Shown: positions 54,201-60,200 of the stretch, piece after piece
Position numbering within the stretch: the stretch's first letter is position 1
Layout of the letters: each line of letters starts with the position of its first letter
Source: Phoronis australis
Lineage: Eukaryota; Phoronida; Phoronidae
Direction: 5' to 3'
Assembly: GCA_002633005.1 (NCBI GenBank)
Contig: NMRA01000086.1
Coordinates: 124,001-188,000 of the forward strand
Length of the DNA: 64,000 nt
Program-made: the position numbers and the translations under genes
Notes under the pieces: model-generated
The model's input: only the letters and a program-made list of their open reading frames with translations
Told to the model about the DNA's origin: nothing
The model's database searches: none

Positions 54201-57200
54201 TTCGTATAGTTTCAACCCAACAGGGTATAAGCCTTATAGAAGAGATCTGTTCAGAAAAGCCACCCTTCGGTCATGAAACTGACCTTGAAAAGATAACCTG
54301 TCAGAGCTGCACCTCCCACGTGTGGGATTGGGGCCTTACAAGAATTAGACAGCAGTTAGTTCAACATCTTCAGTTTGTGCAGCAGTTTTTGTTTCTTCGT
54401 TTTGAGACTCTGTGCCTAAGTCCTCAGCTGCAGGTTCCACCACTTTATGTTCTAATTCAGAGGTCACCTGTCCATTCAGCAAATAAAGTCGCCTGATTTC
54501 CTTGTGAACTTTGAAATTGTGGCTATCAGTGGTAATGGGATCCTGGTCAAATTTAAACACTGCCTGTAGGAAGTTAGGTATTGTTGCTGCCAGGAGGGTG
54601 GTAAGAGCCTCCCCTAGACTTGTGATAGAATCCTCACTGAATACACCTACTGTTGTTGCTACCAAGTGTAAGAAACCAGCTGTAAACAGTAGTTTTCCAA
54701 TGGCAGGCAGCTCATGTTTACCCAGGGGAAAAAGGTTGAACAACACCTTGTAATAGAGATCTCGTGGTATAAGTGGGATGCCGTCCCTTCTGTATACAAC
54801 CAATGGATATGCTGGAAATTGCAGAAGCTTTTCATCAGGGCTGAACTTAGACTTCAATCTGTCATCTTCTTGTATACATGCATCGAAGATTATTTTCTTG
54901 TAGGAGAGGTATTGCTTTTCAACGTTGCTTAAAGTCGTCTGTAGGAAATGCCAGCCTGCCAGAATAATTGATACAATTGGTATGATTTGTATGTAGTTTC
55001 GTACGACTCCTCTAACTGTATAGATGATTATGAGCCCAGCAATACGAGATGACTCCATAAAAATAAAAATGGCAAACAGGAGTCCCCATAAGCTCATTGT
55101 TACCGCAAAAATGATGGCTATCAATTGTGCGAGCTGCTGGCGGCCATATTTCTTTACCAACCGTCTTGTTTCACTTTCTTCTGGTTGTCTCAGAGCTCGC
55201 GCGATTATATCAAATGGCAGACAGTTTACCAGTGGCAAAAAGCTAAGTAAACTCATAATATATCCAAAGAACAACAATATCCTCACCAAAGATTCCTTGA
55301 CACCACATCGTTCATGACATCTAAATAATGCAACTAATTCCTTGAACCAAAAACACCAGAATTGAGGATCAATCATCAACGATAATCTATGCACCATTTT
55401 TCTCTGCAGCTTTTGAGTATCTGGATCGTACCGTGTTTTTTGTCGTAACCTGGTAGGAAGTTTGATGAAGCCCATGTAACCATCATCCACAGACAGGCGA
55501 TCCATTAGTATAAACAGGGGTACACCAGTGCTGAAAATGGTAGCTGTGATACCGTAGGCAACCATGGATAAGGTCCAGAATATAAGGTATGGGTTCGAAA
55601 AGACAGTTCCAGCGTAAAGATGGTCAAAGAAGAATAGTTCCAACAAGTGGCCGGTGATGTTCATTTTTGTTTCAACATCCGTCAAAAACATGACGTGTTT
55701 GCTGTACTTGATGTGGACTACCAACAGATAGACGTGAATTAGTATTGGGTAAAACAATACGAAAAACAATAGTCGTCGTATCACCCCAAGTACAATGTTA
55801 TCGATATTCAATAACAGTAGGAACTTTAACGGATGTGTTAGCCGGACTGGAGTGTCTTTATTGTACATGATATATTTGATACCACAGCAGACGTCTGCTT
55901 TGCCTGTTGATACTGCTGGTTGGGAACACAGCAGCTCTATCGGTGATAATTGCTCACTAGAACTAGGATCTTTGTTTGCTGCTCTTTTCAAACCACTGCG
56001 CGTCTTGTCAACTGCACGTTGTCCGTCATCCGCCCTCTTTTTGACATAGTTTGGAAAGTCTACCTCTTCATCCCATTCATTGTCATTCTCTTGAATGTTA
56101 AGTGTCCGAAGCATTTTTTTGGCAAAGCTTTGCTTTCGTCTTAGTATGCCATTTCTTCTTAGTGTGTAAGTTTCTTTTGGTTTGGTGATGAACACAGTAA
56201 GTAACAAGGGACTGAGTGAAAACACAAGTACGTATACTGTGAAGACAAACCAGTCGTTTGGATGTAACTCAACAAAGTGTCCACAGTTTGGAAACAGTTC
56301 ATTACTGCAACAGGTTGGCTGGGCGTAGTAGTTATCCATTGAGTTGGCTAACTTATGATAACACAGGGACGAATTGGCTGGTATGTACATCCCTAAGCTG
56401 TGCTGTAGAATTGATCTCATTTGGTGTGGCGACTCTATTTTTTCAACTCCACACTGCTTTGGATCACATATTGTGGTAAAATTTAAGGTCACATGTTCCA
56501 CATCGCTAGAAAGCGTGCCTAGGGAGAAGAATTCGAACCGAAAATCCACTTTAAGCAATTTCACGCCTGCAGCGTTCCTAATCCAAATCCACCTGTCCAT
56601 TTGAAGGATTTCTCGGTAACTGGTTTCTGGGAAGATTGCGTCAGAAGGGAATAACAGTTTCATGTAGATTATGTTGTTTTTCTCGTACTGAACGAGTTTC
56701 TGCAAATCAAAGGTGGATTTGTCTGTAAGTGTGTAGTTACTGACATCCGAGTTTGTCATATTTATTTCTTCATCAAAGTGTCCATCTTCCACGTATATCA
56801 TATCTGTAAACAAGTCTGTTCTCACTTGGCTACTGACCTGTCTCTGGAACCCAGCCATCAGCAGAAAAGAAAATATTGCGGCGGCATGCATTGTACGTAT
56901 TTTGTTGTCTCTAGTTAAGCAGAATATGGAGCAGGTTCTTATTTATTGTTTATCTGTTTTTACTTCGAAAAGGGAACTTCTGCTTCACCTGAAATATAGA
57001 ATAAACACCTATTAAGCAAATGCTTGCTGCCAGTTTTCATTTTATTGGGGGTCTTACACATGTAAGGGATTTGAATTATTACTCAGCAACCTTTTTGCCA
57101 AGTAGTGACTTTGTTGAATTGTTGTTATGTCAGTGCTCATAGCTTTTGCTTTTGTGGCGTGATGATAGGCTATTTCAGAAGTCAGGTTTTCAAGGACTAA

Positions 57201-60200
57201 TGGCAAATTTTGTAAACGTTACAAACAGCCCTGAAAATTTTGACACCATCAAGGGTTGCAAACATGTTATTCAAAGTTAGTCATTCCACTTAAGACGTAT
57301 TTGTTCCTATTTAGCCGACAAAGAAAGGAAACTAGGCCTTTTGCTGTCATAATATCCATCCAATGATATTCCTTGCCATGACAGGATTCCATTTCCGTTA
57401 CCAACCCAAGTCATGGGTAATGCGTGTATGCGCCATTTTCAAATTTGCAATTTCCTTGAGTTGCTGATGCTTTCTATCTACTTGTTGGTAATGGAAATAG
57501 TTTTATGTCACTACAAGGAATATTTTCCAGATTGATTTTAAGATATTTTCATTTTTATCCAACTATAATGGCGAAATACAGTTTTAATTGATTTTTTGAA
57601 AACCCAGAATTTAGCTTACAAGTAGTGAGCACAAATGACATTGTCATTTTAAAGGTGAAAGCCAATATTTTTGCTGTTTTTATTAAAAGTATCGTATGCT
57701 TGTTATCATAGACATTCCAGTGGTAATTACTGCTTCCGAGACCCTAAATAATTAGCATATGACAATAGTTTAACCAGTCATTTATATTTTAATGAAAATA
57801 TTGCCTAAAATGTTGATTTGCCCTTTTAAGAACAAAATTGCTACCTTTTTGTCTGTTTGTTTGCGAAATTAAACGGTTGTGTAGCTGCAATATTATTATC
57901 CACAATCCAGGCAGTTGTTTCTTTCATCCATCAGTTAAAAGGACTATTCTCTCTGTAGAGAATGAAAATCGGTTTAATGCAAAATGAGTTTTGCTCGAGA
58001 TCTCGTCTATAAAGCCACGTTCGGGCATTATTGGTAAAGCTGATCTCGACCTCTTCCGGACTGAGATGATATTACCGTAAACGTTCGGGTTAACGCCCTG
58101 GGCGGTTAAATTGGCAAACCCAAAAAATCGGGGGTGGGCGGTTAACCAGACATGGGCGCTTAAACGTGAAACTTCAAAAAATCCAGGGTGGGCGGTTAAC
58201 CGAACATGGGCGCTTATTACGACAGGCAAGCGCCCTGGGCGGTTAATCTTACCTCGTGATCTAAGTACCCACACCACACACGTAGTCGTAGGCCTACTCG
58301 GAACGCGTAGCTCTTTTCAAAGAGCGTTATCGTCACGTCGCCACATGACGGGAAAAATGTCATAACAGCGGATGATCCTAACAAAGGTTATCATGCCCTC
58401 AGATTAGTTATTCACTATTAAATTTACAGAATTGCTGAGTAATAGCCCCGTGCCGTCCTGCGGTCTTGTTATTTAGCCCTGTAGTGTAGAGCGCAGACGA
58501 CCAGTGACCACGCAGCCTCTACTTGGATTGCAACTATTTCATCTTGCTAAAGTGCGCGCGTGCAAGCTTCACGTGTTGCAGAGGTCACAGCAGACATCAG
58601 ATTTATGGTTACAGTCTCGTACTAGCTGCCAAGTTCATAGTCAGAGAGCAGTTTTAAAATTGGTTGTAATAAAAGTTTGAAAACCTTAATTCAGATGTTT
58701 TTTGTGTTTGGGATGTTTATAGTCAACACTCCGTGACTCAATGACATTTTCAGCGTATGGTTCTGTGGCTTGCTGTTTTATCTCGACTGCCCGGCATTGC
58801 TCACTTGCCGTTGCGCCAAACATGCTCGGCAAAGAAGTAGGCCCAAGACAAGAATCGGGGTTAAGCGGCCGTGTGCCACTCGTCAATCAAGAATAAAATT
58901 TCGAGCCACGGCATAAATATGTGATAAAACGCTACAAAACAGCGATGTTTCAATTCATAAACGATCACCTTACCAAACTTCGTGGTGGAAAAACATTTAT
59001 TTTTCATGCAAGATGTCCAGATTATCCTATTTATATCACTTGCAATATCGCACTGCGGCACTGTTCGGTCCCGTTGTTAGCGCGCAATGACTCAGTCGGC
59101 TGACAATCGTGACTTGGAAATGCCGTCAAGTAATATAACGGCCTCTTTCAATATGCATCTCGTTTTTTATGGCCAAAGATAGCGGCGGGATTCAGCACGC
59201 GCGTAGGGCCTACGTGCGAGTCACCTGTCAATCACATGTTGGTGTCAAGGTAACATGCACTCCAAAGTGTGGGAACTTGCGCGCGTGCACCAATACAAAG
59301 TCACACATCAAAGGAGAATAGCGACAGTCCTAAATAACAGAAACGGGCATGACTATATACTTTTAACCATTGTCTCATTTCTCTGGCCTGATTTTTTCGA
59401 ATATATGTTTTATCAAGTGCACTGCAGACGAAAACTCAGCGCGGCAGACAAAGTCGCTGAAAGCGGAGGTTTTGACGCCGGCGGCGTTCTTAAACTTTGC
59501 AAACATGGGAAGAATATAAAGTGACAAAAACGTTCAAGTATGATATTTTTATGCGAGTCCGGCATGACCCAAGACAATAACTCGTTACTTGTATAATTGC
59601 AAGTCACATTGCTAAGCCACCGTCTCGGAAGCCCGGCGTCGTTGCACTCATTGTGTTCATCGATCTTTTTCTAAAAGTCGGGGAATCGCGCGTTTCCTTA
59701 GCACTGGGTGCTAAATCTTCATTCTTTAAAAGTCGGGGATGGGCGCTTAACCGAGAGGTGGGCGCTTAACTGGAAATCTTCAAAAATCGCAGGGGGGCGC
59801 TTAACCGAGCAGTGGGCGGTTAAATCGAAAATCCACCTAAAGTAGGGGGTGGGCGGTTAACTGAGCATGGGCGTTAACCCGAACGTTTACGGTAAGTGGT
59901 TTCTGGGTTTGTGGAAAGTCTGTCATTTTGTTATTGCTTGAGGCCATGCCCGTGGATAAAGTGACACACTGTGACAAGTCAACTTGTAGATGCTGGCCTA
60001 TCAATAAAACTCAGAAATCACGTCTTGCTTGAATAAGGACAAAATTGAGAGCAATTTCGAAAATGCAAATGATTTAGATCAAAAACCTTTGTTTCTGATG
60101 AAAGGTGAGTTTATAAAAGTTTTAATTTTTAAACTAAGCGAGATTATTCAACTCAAACCTAATTGTCTTAAAGTTTTGTTGGCACTAAACTAATTGTCAA

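Noticed and set aside
57924-58365. Frames across both strands of the transposon end (HVRLTAHPG repeats)
   Set aside because: Produced by the subterminal GGGCGGTTAA array; seen identically at copy 2.
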